A stretch of DNA of 64,000 nucleotides from Arctopsyche grandis (Eukaryota > Arthropoda > Insecta > Trichoptera > Hydropsychidae), in the NCBI RefSeq assembly GCF_051622035.1, contig NC_135361.1:8561001-8625000 (forward strand), given 5' to 3'. Shown here piece by piece: positions 21,376-33,410 of the stretch. The translations under genes and the position numbers were made by a program. The first letter of the stretch is position 1. Each line of letters opens with the position of its first letter. The notes beneath the pieces were generated by a model. That model ran no database searches and was not told the DNA's origin. It saw nothing but the letters and a program-made list of their open reading frames with translations.

Positions 21376-21828
21376 ATGTATACTAACTTGAAAAAACCGC
21401 ATGCCATATATAATTTTCCGTTTGTTACAGACATTACTAACAAACTAACCGGTGGATTATATGACAGAATCACTAATAACCATACTAACACACTTGTGAA
21501 GAGTCTCGGTGATTACAACAAAATGTCTATACCCTTCAGGTATAAATACAGATTACCTAAAAAAAATCTGCTTTAGGTCATCGACTTAAGAGAGTCTTTA
21601 ATTAATATTATGTATTAGATGTATTATGATCATTTATAAGGATTGTAAATAGATTTTCGAGCTCTTTTTCCTATTATGCTGTAGATTAACAACCAAACTA
21701 TGATTACCAACCAAATTAAATTAAATTGTAAAATAGAAAATGATCAGTAGATCAGTAGCTATTAAAATAGATATAAGATGTATTGTGAACATAATTTCGT
21801 AATAATAAAAAGCATTTAAAAAAAAAAT
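21376..21828 (+). pseudogene. Jockey-like LINE, RT C-terminus and 3' UTR (right part)
   Basis: The frame reads 'HAIYNFPFVTDITNKLTG', 'YDRITNNHTNTLVKSLGDYN' and 'PFRYKYRLPKK' before a stop at about 21574. This matches the end of Jockey-type proteins and completes the fragment at 20235-20450. The 3' UTR that follows matches 13557-13849, 18918-19170 and 54637-55071, and ends AAAAAGCATTTAAAAAAAA. Confidence 0.8.
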
Positions 21829-22940
21829 CTTACATATGTATATAATAACTAGTGATTTACTCGATGAATTATCATCGCATTGGCTCTGTCTTATTAAGTT
21901 ATTAAATAAAATAAAAAATGAAAGTTATGTGTTGGTGCTGTGTTCCATCAGCACGCGGTTTCATTTTTTACTAGCCTCTTTTTTGTTTTGTCTTCCAATT
22001 TTTCTGAATAAAATTTTATTGTATGAATATTAGTCTTTTCCGTGCAATACTGTTGCCTTGAAGTGCTGGATAGTATGAATAGACCTTTTATAGTTAATAT
22101 ATTCAGTATGAAATTAAGTAGTTTGTCTTTAACATCTATATTTTACATATGCATAAGATTTGATGGTTTTTCCAATGTTTTTATTTATTAGTTTCACTTG
22201 ATTAATTGAAATTCTTAACCGTTCAAAATTTGTAAGCTGATTTTGAAGCTTTTTTAATCTTCGGATCGCTTTAATATTTTACCGACATTTACCGGGGTAG
22301 CCCTCATTAAATAAGGCAAATGAAATCATAAAAAATTACATCGGAATCATCTGTCAGATCGACGTGATGACAGCTAGCTATCCGTACATCACTATTCTAG
22401 CTAAGCAACTCAAAGTCACGTTAATCTGACAAATGGTTCAATTAAAATTTTAATGATTAAATTCCTCTAGCGTTATGTCGGAGACATTTGCCTACTTTAA
22501 CACTTGCCGGCCTGTGATGAATAGCGACTGATCAAGATTTATGTTTTATTTTATTTCTCCAAATATACTGAATAGAGAGTCTTTATATTTTCTGTATTTC
22601 TCATCAAAACCTCTGTGATTCGAATAAAAACATTGATCAACATCAATTGAAATTATTATTTTCGCGAGATAACACTTGTACACCTGCTCACAGATGCAAG
22701 AGAGAGGGGGCATTCAGTACACTGCGCTCAACGGTCAGTGTGGGAATGATATCTGATATAATGATTTTTATAGCCAATTTCAATAATTAGCCTTGTAGAA
22801 TTTGCATTATTTCAACTTAAAAGACACATTTTAAACTGGACGCTTGGAGTCGGGTACAGTAGTTATCGGATTTTTTTAGTACAGTAAGACAAAATGAAGT
22901 AATTAATGACAGCTATACCTATGTCGGTAAAATATTGTTG
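21829..22940. other. Intergenic, nothing recognised
   Basis: AT-rich DNA. Frames are short and lack domains. Confidence 0.5.
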
Positions 22941-23155
22941 CGTAGGGGAGGGTGGAGGATCCAAATAAAAGGCCAAAGTCGCTTCAAAGCATTTATTGGA
23001 TGATTAAGGAGATCCACGCACTGCCAGTACTCCATCCAGAATGCCTTGGTATGGCCTAAGTACCTGCTTATAAAAGGCAGGTCGCTCGACACGTTTTTTT
23101 TTACCTATTATTATAGTCACGTACCAGATATGCAGTCCCGCGCTTTTGCACTGTC
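22941..23155 (+). mobile_element. LTR-like arm, left of an inverted pair
   Basis: GTTGCGTAGGGGAGGGTGG, GGATCC, AAGTCGCTTCAAAGCATTTA and a TATA motif in CTGCTTATAAAAGGCAGGT occur in the order of the solo LTR at 6299-6658. The reverse complement of 23928-24158 matches it over about 200 bp, including 'TTTACCTATT', 'ATAGTCACGTAC'. Confidence 0.7.
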
Positions 23156-23163
23156 AGTTCTGA

Positions 23164-23167
<4 letters not shown>

Positions 23168-23231
<64 letters not shown>

Positions 23232-23249
23232 GTGTGTGTGTGTGCGTGA
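23168..23249. repeat. (TG)n microsatellite
   Basis: About 80 bp of TG dinucleotides with two C interruptions. The 'VCVCVC' and 'THTHTH' frames here are artefacts of this repeat. Confidence 0.98.
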
Positions 23250-23501
23250 TTATGCACGCATAAGCATACATACATATATGAATGTTTACTTGGAGTGTGC
23301 GTGCTTTTGCACGGCACATTTCAGGTATTTTTTCCTAACGCATGCGCGCTTTATGTGTTCATTCGTTGTTGTTTATTTTGTACTTGGTTATGTACAGTGT
23401 GGTTTTTTTATTAGAACGGTGATGTGCGGCTGTTCTTGTGCGATATTCATGAACAACCGTCTCGTTCTCCGACGAAAGGGTCTCTTAGGCTGTATTCGTT
23501 G

Positions 23502-23519
23502 GGGGGGGGGGGGGGGGGG
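23502..23519. repeat. Poly-G tract
   Basis: A run of about 18 G. It is potentially quadruplex-forming and a common site of assembly error. Confidence 0.9.
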
Positions 23520-23927
23520 CGTGGTGGCCTCATGTTGAGGGCTTTAATGGTCAAATTCCTTGACCTTTAAAGTGGGCTTAGTATGTCAGTTCTGAGAACT
23601 ATAACGGGAGTTGGATGGGTGCCGTTACCGACCACTAAGTCCATTCGGGGATCTCCATTGTTAGCCGACAGCACATAAGGCTGGATATAATCCTCGAAAA
23701 CCAATTATATCGGTGGCTCCTTTTAGCATATGCTACTGTTACGTATACTAAAAAGAGCCGCCGAGTAATTGCGATCGGATTAGGCCGGGTAGCGTCCTGA
23801 GAGACCGTGTGACCGGTGTAAGTGGTTTTAACGATTAGCGACAAGCTAAGTGCATGTAGGCTAAACAATGGCGACCGAGTTGGCTGGTATTGGTCCTTTC
23901 GCAGAATTGACCTGTGCCGTGTCGTGG

Positions 23928-24158
23928 GAATGTCGTGGGAAGACATATCCGTACGTGACCATAACAATAGGTAAACAAATTAGACGTCGAAGATGTCCTG
24001 AGAGATCTATACCTTATAAGGCGATACTTAGGCGATATCAGGTCATTCTGGACTGAGCACTGCCAGTGCGTGTATCTCCTTAATCATCAATAAATGCTGT
24101 GAAACGACTGTTGGCCTTTTACTTGGATCCTCCACCCACTCCTACGCAACACTACAAT
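23928..24158 (-). mobile_element. LTR-like arm, right of an inverted pair
   Basis: On the minus strand it reads TGTTGCGTAGGAGTGGGTGG, GGATCC, 'CACAGCATTTATTGATGATT', 'CCTTATAAGG' and 'TTTACCTATTGTTATGGTCA'. It mirrors 22941-23155. The ~770 bp between the arms hold no retroelement ORF. Confidence 0.7.
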
Positions 24159-24159
24159 A

Positions 24160-25318
24160 TCAAAGCAATTGGAAGAGTGGAAGTGGTGACAACCACTGAC
24201 AACATGAGTTGAAACTGATATATTTTTTTTAAAAACACTTTAATCATTTTAAATTTAAAACGTTACCAATCTGGATTATAACATGTTGAAATCAAATCAG
24301 TGCGATCGTCACTCAGATTAGATGTATTATACATAATACAGGGTTGCCTTTTTGAAATTGTCAAATTACCCACTTATCGTACCTCTGCCGTTATTATGAA
24401 GTATCAAAAGCGGTAATAAAAATAAGTTAAACATTGTTTATGGTCGTAAATTAGCGTGTCCGTGACGTTTCGGTCTCGCGATAAAGAATAAGCAAGGCAA
24501 TATTGTTGAATGGCGTTCTTCACATTCAAGAGAAAGAGAGAGAGAGAGAGACCGGGGGAAAAACGTTACGACACTGTAAAGATGATACCGAGATTTCCCT
24601 AAATGATTTATTCGAAATGTTTTCAAAAACTGGCCAACACCCCCATCCACCCACCCGTCATGCGATCCCTCCCCCATCCACCCTTTCCCCATCTCGTAGA
24701 TTTATAGACGTATTTGGAGGCGCGACGCTGCCGGCAAAAACTTGTTCAATTTTAAGGGTGTTTTGTGCGACTGAATGATAAGAAAAGGTCAAAACCGAAA
24801 CACATATATTACAGACGTGTCTGAAAATTATACCCGGCGATCTGTTAAATGTATGACACTTTTTTTTCCCCGTGTCAACGGAAAGCAGATATATTTCGTA
24901 TCGGCAGCGTAACACTTGCACGTTCCCTTCGTACGAATGCATTTTAGATTCGATCCAATTTTATATTGAGATTTATTTATATATATTATATGAAAATCAC
25001 TCGATTCGTTCACATTGTTTAAATGTAGAATTGAATAAGCTCTAGCTTATGAAAATACCGTAGTTGCTGTTTTAAAGATTGTTGTCACCATCTTCTTGTA
25101 TGCAAATATATTTGCATTGTTAAAATCGTTGAAATTGGTAATTGTTTCTTTACTTACGGCCACTTTATGCAATAATTATGAGATTTTGTATGAAATTTCC
25201 TAAAATTTTTAGTACCGAATTTCATGCAAAATGTCAATCAAACTTGAAAATGATCGTTTATTAATTTTTTTGCGTTACTTTCATTCAATTTTAAGCCCCG
25301 AAATCAACTAATTTGTAT
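24160..25318. other. Intergenic, GC-richer centre at 24430-24780, no gene recognised
   Basis: It contains an (AG)n tract near 24527-24552 and C-rich stretches. Overlapping frames on both strands lack domains. Confidence 0.5.
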
Positions 25319-25644
25319 ACTAAGCAACAAAATAAATCGCCGGAGTGGAAAATAATCAATATTTACTAAGTTTGATCCACTAAATTCTAATATGATTGAT
25401 TAGCTCTCGTTTAAGAGATAAGAGCGTTTAAAAAAATGCGCAATTTTTAGTCTTTGTGCAGCTTTTACGGTCTTTAATTTAAAATCTAGTATTACTGTGC
25501 CAAAAGTGAGTATTGGAATCAATAGTTAGATATTTTTCCTTATTATTATTATTTATAATTTATTATCTAGGGAATTTTAAAAGTCAAAAATATGCTAACA
25601 AAAGTAACAGGTATGTAAAAAACGTGATTTTTTGTTGCTCAGTG
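25319..25644. mobile_element. MITE with GAGCAACAAAA ends
   Basis: The left end ACTAAGCAACAAAAT (25319) faces TTTTTTGTTGCTCAGTG (to 25644), i.e. inverted CACTGAGCAACAAAA. An inner segment (AGTATTGGAATCAATAG) also occurs in the KLHL intron MITE near 3236. The reverse complement of this element is found at 50085-50322. CACTG ends suggest the CMC group; there is no transposase. Confidence 0.6.
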
Positions 25645-26904
25645 CTATCAATACTTAAACTTTTTAAGCTCAAGAATGTTTCCTCAATCACGGAAACTAT
25701 TTTAAAATTATGATAAGGATAATTTTTGTATGAAGATTGAAAGAATGCAAAATATTTTACGTACACAGTTTTGAAACTATGTATATATGAAATTTCCATT
25801 TTTTTCGATTAGCTTTGATGCATTACAGTTGAAAAACTGTAAATCACCTATCATCAGACTAATAATGAACATACATATCAAATGAAGAATTTTTCTAATA
25901 ATAATATGTAGATAAACATATGTACATAGTAAAACTAGTTCGTACATACATATATAATACTATTCTCGGAATGGGAGTTTCTTTACTCGAAATACGTGAA
26001 ACCTTCCTGGAATTTTACGTAGGAGTAGTTTTTAGAACGCGAAAAGCTCTTAAGTTTTCCTTTTTACGAAATAAATAAGACGTAATTGCTATTTTCGGTT
26101 GCGCGCGCTGAAAATTCAATTCGACTTCGGAAAATTACGTTTCGGTTAAAATCTTACGACAGATTCGATCGCATACTTTATTGTTCGATCCTTTTCAATG
26201 ATATTATTTTGTCCGTGATCGTATATGAAAAGCCCCACCCGTTTCAACTAAGAACAGAAATCTCATTTTAGAAATGGTGGAGCTATTCAAGATTATATTT
26301 TCTGTTTCCACTTTCAATTGAAAACACTTTAATTATTTGATTGTAAATATATTGATCCCAATATTCATAAATGATCCATTTTTAATGGTGAATTATTAAA
26401 CTCACACTCATCCACTCCAAAATATCTCTTCTGCTCCAATATATTTAACACCTTTTCATTCTTCAATGTCTGCTTTCTATTTTGAACAGAAATCAAGTAT
26501 TAATCTTGCCCCAATAATTCATAAATGATTACCCAACTTCCACTAGACTGCCCAATAGGTGGAAATATGAACACCATTACTTGTATATCCATCATATTCA
26601 TCATAAGATTCGACTACACATTTTTATTTCTATCCTTTCTCTAAATCCTCTTCCAAACCATTAAGCATATTTTCTGAAATTATAATTTATTGCTACAAAA
26701 TTGCATATCCGACATCTTTGCCATGTGTCTAACCCTCAAATATATTTTTAGATCTCTTCTCCCTTTCCGCAGAATCATTTTTAAAAACGTTATTCTTATT
26801 AATTTTCATCTTAGAAAGACGAAACTTAGACCATGATATATTAACTACAAAATTTTTATTTATTGACTATTTAAAAATGTTTTGTACTTCATTAGAATTT
26901 ATTT
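25645..26904. other. Intergenic, nothing recognised
   Basis: AT-rich DNA with short frames and a few palindromic (TATG/CATA) patches. Confidence 0.5.
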
Positions 26905-27335
26905 ATTTAAAGTTTGGACCACTGCAGCATTACATGAATTCCTCATGCGCCACAATGGTCAAAAATATAGAAAAGAAACAAAATAATAACTAAAAAAATT
27001 CGACATGACAAAAACAAAAATCATAAAAATAATAAGCTATATAATAGCGGATAATAATAATAATAATTACAAATTATAAGAAAACAACAAAGAAGGGAAT
27101 GTTTTATAAAAGAAAAAAGATAAATAAAAATAAATATAAACATATGTATAATACATATATACACAGACAAAAATAAATTTATAGATAGTCAAAAAAAAGA
27201 ATAGTAATTAATAATAGCAGATAACGTAAAATATCAAATATAACATAAGGAATGTCTTGTACCTACAGCCAGTTCCAATAAATAAAAATCAACTGCAAAT
27301 ACAAAACATCTCTGTGAAGCCCAAATGGAAGATAG
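26905..27335 (-). mobile_element. CR1-like LINE 3' end (family B)
   Basis: It matches 28880-29250 and 31078-31480: the minus-strand 3' tail hairpin GACCATTGTGGCGCATGAGG..TGCTGCAGTGGTCC and (AAAT)n at the left, an A-rich spacer, and 'TCCATTTGGGCTTCACAGAG' at the right. The RT frame is absent. Confidence 0.75.
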
Positions 27336-27579
27336 TAAATCAAAAAATTTAAATGTTTTTGATATGGATTTTAAGAATTAAGATTCAGAAACTGAATTGT
27401 AGAACGATGAGTTGCAGTTGGACATATTTAAGTAGCAGTCATCAATGGTATTTCCATGTTTGGCTGAATATGTATCCTGAATGTTATCCATATATGTATA
27501 GTTTAGTATATAAAATAAATAAGTTATACATATTTATCCAAACAAAGTCTATTTAAAATCAGTTCGAGATAATCGAATG

Positions 27580-28280
27580 GTTTTAAGCTAAGAGGTAAAC
27601 TTGAAAGGTCCTCTGCAATTATACCGAGATAAAATGAGAAAAAAGTCACATGGGGGAATCTGTGTAGGAATGCTGTCGAGAAAAGTAGTAGTGGGTCTGG
27701 TCTGGGCACGCAGATGCGATTACTTTGTTTCATTCGAGCAGCAGCACGGCACTGGAATTCCAAGTCGCTCTGGGAGTTTTCCCACTTCCTGTCTGAAAGT
27801 GGAATCGTCGTTGGCTCGTTTTCGTCGCTTTCAGCTGAAAACCGGCGACCAGCACATTAACTCCACCACCCTCCCCCAACCCCCTCTTCCTAACCTTCAT
27901 GCATTGCCAAAGCTCTCATAAAGAATGCTGCAAAGACGTCGACCTGGGACTATATCCACGTCGTCGCCATGGTGCCATCCTCGCAAATGAAGAGTTCCGC
28001 TTTTGCTCCTACGACCACTCCCACATCTCATCCCTCTTGCTCCTCTCCGAGCGGCTTTTTAAACCTTTTCGGAAACCGTCCTCTTTTTATTTGCTTGGGT
28101 TTCATTCCGATAGTGGCACTCCCGGTTAATTTAGAGCCGTTCGAATGCCAAGGAACGCCCTCCCTCTTAAATTTTACATGTTGTGGCGGGAATGCGAATT
28201 CCGCACGAGCTTATTCAAATTTAGTTCACTTTAACTATACGTGTGTATGTAGACAGTACCTATGTATTATCGAGTAGAAT
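27580..28280. other. GC-richer unique sequence, no gene recognised
   Basis: Non-repetitive, balanced base composition, with overlapping frames on the plus strand (up to 106 residues) that have no domain. It could be a conserved non-coding block or part of an unrecognised exon. Confidence 0.4.
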
Positions 28281-28339
28281 ATTATTCGCTTTTATTTATC
28301 AAATGATTTCAATTATTAAGTTTAAGTTAAAAACCTTAT

Positions 28340-28770
28340 TTATTTACATATATACCAGGAAGGCCTTACAGGTAAATCCCAATACGCCTTCCTGGCCAAT
28401 TACAAATTACAATTAAAAATACAAATGCAGGATTTTTATTACAAGTCGTTGAATTACGAGACATTGAAAAACTCGCAAATTAACGAGACATCTATGAATT
28501 CTACATACATTTTATTGTACATCAATCAAACTTCAAATAGTGGTGACATAGTAGGTAGGAAGGATTTTAGCCAATTTTTTTTTCCGGGAACCGTTTCAAC
28601 AATGAAATCAGAGAAAATTGGCATACTCTGATAGGAAACGATCGACCTGGAGTCACAAATCCAGGTCTGACCAACAGCATACTCTGAAAAATTCATTTAG
28701 GGATTGAATGAAAATGAACCTTCTTGACGCTAAGCAGAAGCTTAACGACCAAGCTATGCTGCTGGCTATA
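28340..28770 (-). mobile_element. SINE, tail type 2
   Basis: Near-identical in order to 337-787: head AGCCAGCAGCATAGCTTGGT, central domain GATCGTTTCCTATCAGAG, CCAGGAAGGCGTATTGGG hairpin tail, then AAATAAAT at the left edge. Its similarity to the first copy suggests recent activity. Confidence 0.75.
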
Positions 28771-28880
28771 TATATATTAGCTTTTTTATTTATTTTTATT
28801 CAATCAATCATGTACATTCGTATTACAGATCGCCCCAATGCAACGAGTGTACTATACAGATCAATAAATATCAATTATAT
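28771..28880 (-). mobile_element. LINE/SINE type-1 tail fragment
   Basis: The minus strand reads GTACACTCGTTGCATTGGGG, CGATCTGTAATACGAATGTA, then GATTGATTGAATAAAAATAA. This is the type-1 terminal hairpin with an A-rich end, without the SINE body. Confidence 0.65.
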
Positions 28881-29250
28881 ATTTATTTATTTAACATTTT
28901 GGACCATTGTGGCATTATAGGAAGAACCTAATGCGCCACAATGGTCTACATAATAAAATAAGACAGGAAGAAAACAAAAAATAAAAATTAATAAATAGAA
29001 CAAAAAGCAAAAGCAAGAAATTAAGATATAAAAATTACAAAAACAAGAAAAGTAATAATAAAATACAGCAAATAACACAATCATAAAAAACTTTGGAGTA
29101 ATAATTATAATTAAAATAAGTAAAAATACAAAGAAAGCAATGTCTTGCACCTGCAGCCTGTTCCGATATATAAAAACAAGCTACACATTCAAAACATCCC
29201 TGCGAGGCCCAAATGGAAGAGAGTGGATTAAAATTCCACACATACATCAC
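28881..29250 (-). mobile_element. CR1-like LINE 3' end (family B)
   Basis: Tail hairpin CCATTGTGGCGCATTAGG..TGCCACAATGGTCC, A-rich spacer, and 'TTTGGGCCTCGCAGGGATGT' match 31078-31480. There is no RT frame. Confidence 0.8.
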
Positions 29251-30249
29251 ATATACATAATTATTATATACTAGTGGTTTAACCCTCCCTCACCGAAGTG
29301 GGGTATGCAAGTGTCCCAATTTTTACGTTTTTCGAAATAACCATGTGGTTTTAAAAGCTATACACCCTATATTTCTTGTATTCCTAGAATGAACTACAAG
29401 ACATTTATTTTAATAGATTTTATATGATTTATTAAAGGGGTACATTGTAAAAAATACAGTTATACATTTCTACGTTCCAAAGTATGATTTAAATGCGGTA
29501 GCGATAAGTCATGTTTATGCCTGTTCGCTGGCATATTCTTGTTGATCGATGAATCAATGCGAGAGAAAGAGATGGCTATTGAGTCATGCAGTCGCCTTTT
29601 GGCCTTACCTATGTGCGTTTGTGTGTTGATGCTTGTCGTTATTTTTTAATACAAAGATATTCAAAAACATGCTATAGGATTAAAACTTTTTTATGTTGAT
29701 ATATAAAATGATTACATAAGATATATGTATATATTGAGCCATTCGTATTGAGAAAAGCTTTATTTGGATTAAAAAATACTGGGGTCTTACTCGACCCCGG
29801 TTCGGGAGACTCTTTCAATCTCGAGGCTCCGTCTATTGTCTAATATAATTAGTACACTCGTCACTTTGGAGCGATCTCTAAAGGCAAATATAGAAACATG
29901 TTCGATTCGATTGAAATTAATATATGTATGTAATCAATATTCGGTCAATTTAAAGAATTCCATTTAAGGACCTGAATAGGACGCTTTGCAAGAATGGGTC
30001 GACATGCATCCAAAAAACTACATATTGCTATCAAGATCTTGAGATCGCTTCCTGAGATCTAGAACGAGTGTATTGCAGCGGCAAGTATACACATGGAAAA
30101 ATAGTGTGCAAGTTGTTTGAATGAATTGCAGCTCATAAATTCTTGCTTCTCGTACAATATATGTACAAATACGAACAAATTTATGGTATACACACACATA
30201 ACACAACTTAATTTGGGAAAATCGTATACACACAGGTTCTTCTGATATA
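29251..30249. other. Intergenic; contains a type-1 tail fragment at about 29845-29895
   Basis: AGTACACTCGTCACTTTGGA followed by GCGATCTCTAAAGGC (29852-29887) is the plus-strand type-1 tail without a body. The rest is not recognised. Confidence 0.5.
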
Positions 30250-30830
30250 ACCCACCCACCGACCATTATTATACATCACACCATGGCACGAAAGACACGA
30301 GCTCATAGCGGTTAACAGAAGCGGTTCAATAAAGCGATACGACTCGGGTATTTACAGTTTTAACGCGATACCCCCCCCCTCCCGGATACCGACGCGTCGT
30401 GCCATTAGCATGTAAATTATGCGCATTTCAGGGGCGGGTAACAAAGCGGTCACTAATAATATTCCTTTTGGGGAAAATCGGAAAGACAATTACGGGAAAC
30501 CGCTTAGTCACCAACGGTCGTCACCGCCCCCCAGAACCCACCCTTCGGGGGGCCCAGGTCCCGGCGAAAATCCGCCCCCGGGGGGCGCTAGGGGGTGGTA
30601 GATCCGCAAGCAAATGGCCGGCGATTACGACGGCTTTCACTGGAAACCTGCGATGCCATTAAGCGAGATTACACATTTTTATCAATGGCACTCAAACAAA
30701 GGTGCGCGATCACTCGTCAGGGTGCCCCGTCTGCCCCTCCCTCTCATCTTCCTTTATTTTCGCCCGTCTGCCGGATGTCTCGAAGGAAAAACCGCACATT
30801 TGGCAGGAAAAACTGACCATTAGTAGAGGG
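30250..30830. other. GC-rich unique sequence, possible regulatory DNA
   Basis: C- and G-rich runs (near 30370 and 30520-30600), an octamer-like ATGTAAATTATGCGCAT at 30410-30426, and overlapping frames without domains. No coding exon can be supported. Confidence 0.35.
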
Positions 30831-31077
30831 TGCATGTCGACACGTCGTTGCACTTGGATATTGAACTCAATCGTCTTTTGAAGATGTTAGTTATATGGTA
30901 TGTGGTGAATGGAGGATAGTCTTGGTCTTGTGACGTTGAAAAGTGTTAAAATTCTCACTGTAATGCGAAAATCATGGGATCGTTGGGAAATGTATGCATC
31001 GTTTTTAAATAAAATGTATTGAACAAGTTGGGGTTGAATTTCTTTTATAACTGGTGACGTTTCATTATTGTGTGCCT

Positions 31078-32025
31078 TATTTATTTATTCATTTATTTAT
31101 AGTTAGTTTTGGACCATTGCGGCATTACGGGAAGAACCTAATGCGCCACAATGGCCTACATTTGATAAAGAAAAACAAAAATAAAATACATAAAATAAAA
31201 AGCAAAAATGCAAAGGCAGAAAAAACATGATAAAATGAAAAAATAAAAATAAAAAAACAGAAAACAAAAGAAAAAGAATAAATAAACAAAGGTGTAAAAA
31301 TTAAATAAATAAAATGCTCAAATCCTATTCTTAGTTTCACAATGAACAAAAAAATAGTACCTAAAAATATACATAAGGAGAAAGAAAAAAGAAAAGTAAA
31401 ATAAAATAAAAATAAAAAATAAAATCACAGTGAGGCCCAAATGGAAGAGAGTAGATTAAGATTCCACATACACATCACATTCAAATTAAGAAAATAATGA
31501 TGAGCGCAGGTTACCAGATAAATATGTTAAAATAATATCCGACAATCTACGCCCACTTAGGTGGAAAATATCGCATTCAGGCACGGCAGCAACGATTTCA
31601 TTGAGAAATCGAATAGCTCTTGGAATAGGAGCCATTCGAAAAAGAAATGTGTGAGCAGGAGGTACAACCATGAAATAATAGTTATTAGGGACATAAAGTC
31701 CCAACTGTTCCAGCAACAACGGGCATGACGTATTACCACGCAGTAGTTGAAGAACCAAACGAATTAATGTGAAATTTATCAGAAGTTCAAGGGAATTATA
31801 CCCAAGCATGCCCAAAAGGAAAGAAGTAGGGTAGAGGTATGGGTAGTACCCAAACTCTTTCTTATAGAGAAAACGAAGAAATGCTTTTTGCACTTTTTCG
31901 ATCATAAGAGAGTAATTTGCTTCATGTGGATTCCACACAATCGCATTATACTCTAGCTTACTTCTAACAAGCGAGTTGAAAAGCAGGCGAGAAGACAAGG
32001 GGTTGGAGAATAACCGAGCATACAT
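31078..32025 (-). pseudogene. CR1-like LINE (family B), RT C-terminal fragment with 3' UTR
   Basis: The minus-strand frame at 32025-31489 gives 'LLFNSLVRSKLEYNAIVWNP', 'MIEKVQKAFLRFLYKKEFGY', 'SFLLGMLGYNSLEL', 'VVPPAHTFLFRMAPIPRAIR' and a stop. This is the post-palm region of a CR1/Jockey-group RT. The 3' UTR runs to a tail hairpin at 31105-31160 and (AAAT)n near 31080. No catalytic residues are present because the copy is 5' truncated. It is the longest family-B copy here and defines the tail seen at 26905, 28881 and 44327. Confidence 0.85.
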
Positions 32026-33179
32026 ATCTCAAGACAAATCCAAGTCGACGAAAATTATATTCTGTTAACACACATGCAAGTATTATAGGATGCAAAGTGT
32101 GCATTTTTGTAAGCAGGATGCAAGCTGAAAGCTACACCCATGTTAACACATTGATTAAAAAGTTGGTTTTGAATTTGACCGTAGGAATTTTTTTTTTTTA
32201 AACTATTAATGAAATAATTTATAATTTGATTTGTATTAGGTTTTTGAATACGTGAGTCAATTTAAATTAAAAATTATTCAATGTATTCCATAGTACATCG
32301 AAACACGCTGCGCAAAGCGAAGAGCATCACTAGCATAACTCGTGAATTATGATATTTTTAAAAGACAACAAATCAAACATTAAAGAAATAGTTTTCGCAT
32401 TACTTTCTACAACTCTTTTTCTGTAAAATGCAAAAACGCTTCTGTCGATAGATAAATTTATGAGAGGTGTCATTGTAAAATTTGCAAATTGTGTAAATGG
32501 CATTTTTTTCTATTATATAATTGGGGTAAAGGTTATAAATTTAAAAAATTGGAAAAAAACACGTTAATTCATCACTTATTTCATTTTACCAAACAAAAGA
32601 AATATTTTTTTTATCCTCCAATCTTTTATATTCATAATTTTTCTGTCCACGATGCTCCATATTGAAATCCAGTATGTATGAGCCTTTATAATTGATCAAG
32701 AATAGGATGAAATTCAAATTCAAATAAAACTTGATATTTCAGACAATCGACTTTTTTTCAGCGGCTTTCCATTTTGATTCATCGATAAATTTCTTACTTA
32801 TTTATTTGATATATTCCAATTAATTTATTTACCTTTAAAATAATCTCATCCCTTATTTTGGCGACAATGAAAAAGTTCTACAATCATACAACGTTTATTA
32901 AACAGTTTTTAATGATACATTTGTAATCGTTAAATCGTTTGGATAATTATATTTTAAAAATATTTGAATTTACACGCATTTGAAATGAATAAATTTCATT
33001 CACTTGTTAATTTTTATTCAATTTCAGTCGATGAATAACGAGTGAGCCGCACGCTAGGCAAAAATAATACGCGAAATTTCATCGCTTTAAATCATTATTA
33101 AAAATATGTATCGATACGAAGATATCGTTTGCGAATAAAGCTGAAATTTTTCAAGAAAACAATATCGCAATTTGAGTGT
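32026..33179. other. AT-rich intergenic, nothing recognised
   Basis: No domains, tails or terminal repeats are seen. Confidence 0.5.
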
Positions 33180-33410
33180 CGACTATATAATAGTTTTATC
33201 GAATATTATAGTCTGTGAATCCGTACTTCGTATGCAGCATCCGCTTAGGTAGTTCAGTTAAATCATCTTTTGCATCGGTTATTAGTGACTTTAAGCTTCT
33301 TATTGTGATACAAAGTGATTTCAGTGCGTGTTTCAATGATACTTTTAATTATCTTTAATAGTTGTGTGGAAATTTTCCTTCGCGTGTGGAAATTTTCCTT
33401 CGCGTGTGAA
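33180..33410 (+). promoter_or_regulatory. Candidate promoter with duplicated GGAAATTTTCC site
   Basis: A TATATAATAG box (33184-33193) is followed by Inr-like motifs (TTCAGTT near 33255; TTTCAGTGCG near 33320). GGAAATTTTCC, a palindromic Rel/NF-kB-like site, occurs twice in a 20-bp tandem duplication (33368-33378 and 33388-33398). The promoter function is inferred from motifs only. Confidence 0.25.

Noticed and set aside
21376..21491. First ~38 residues of the 276-residue minus-strand frame
   Set aside because: This part is antisense to the Jockey-like C-terminus; only the remainder is real CR1-like sequence.
23046..23538. Frames encoding (VC)n, (TH)n and similar on both strands
   Set aside because: They are translations of the (TG)n microsatellite and adjoining LTR-like sequence.
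27601..28277. Plus-strand frames of 76-106 residues
   Set aside because: No recognised domain, three overlapping frames, no supporting splice pattern.
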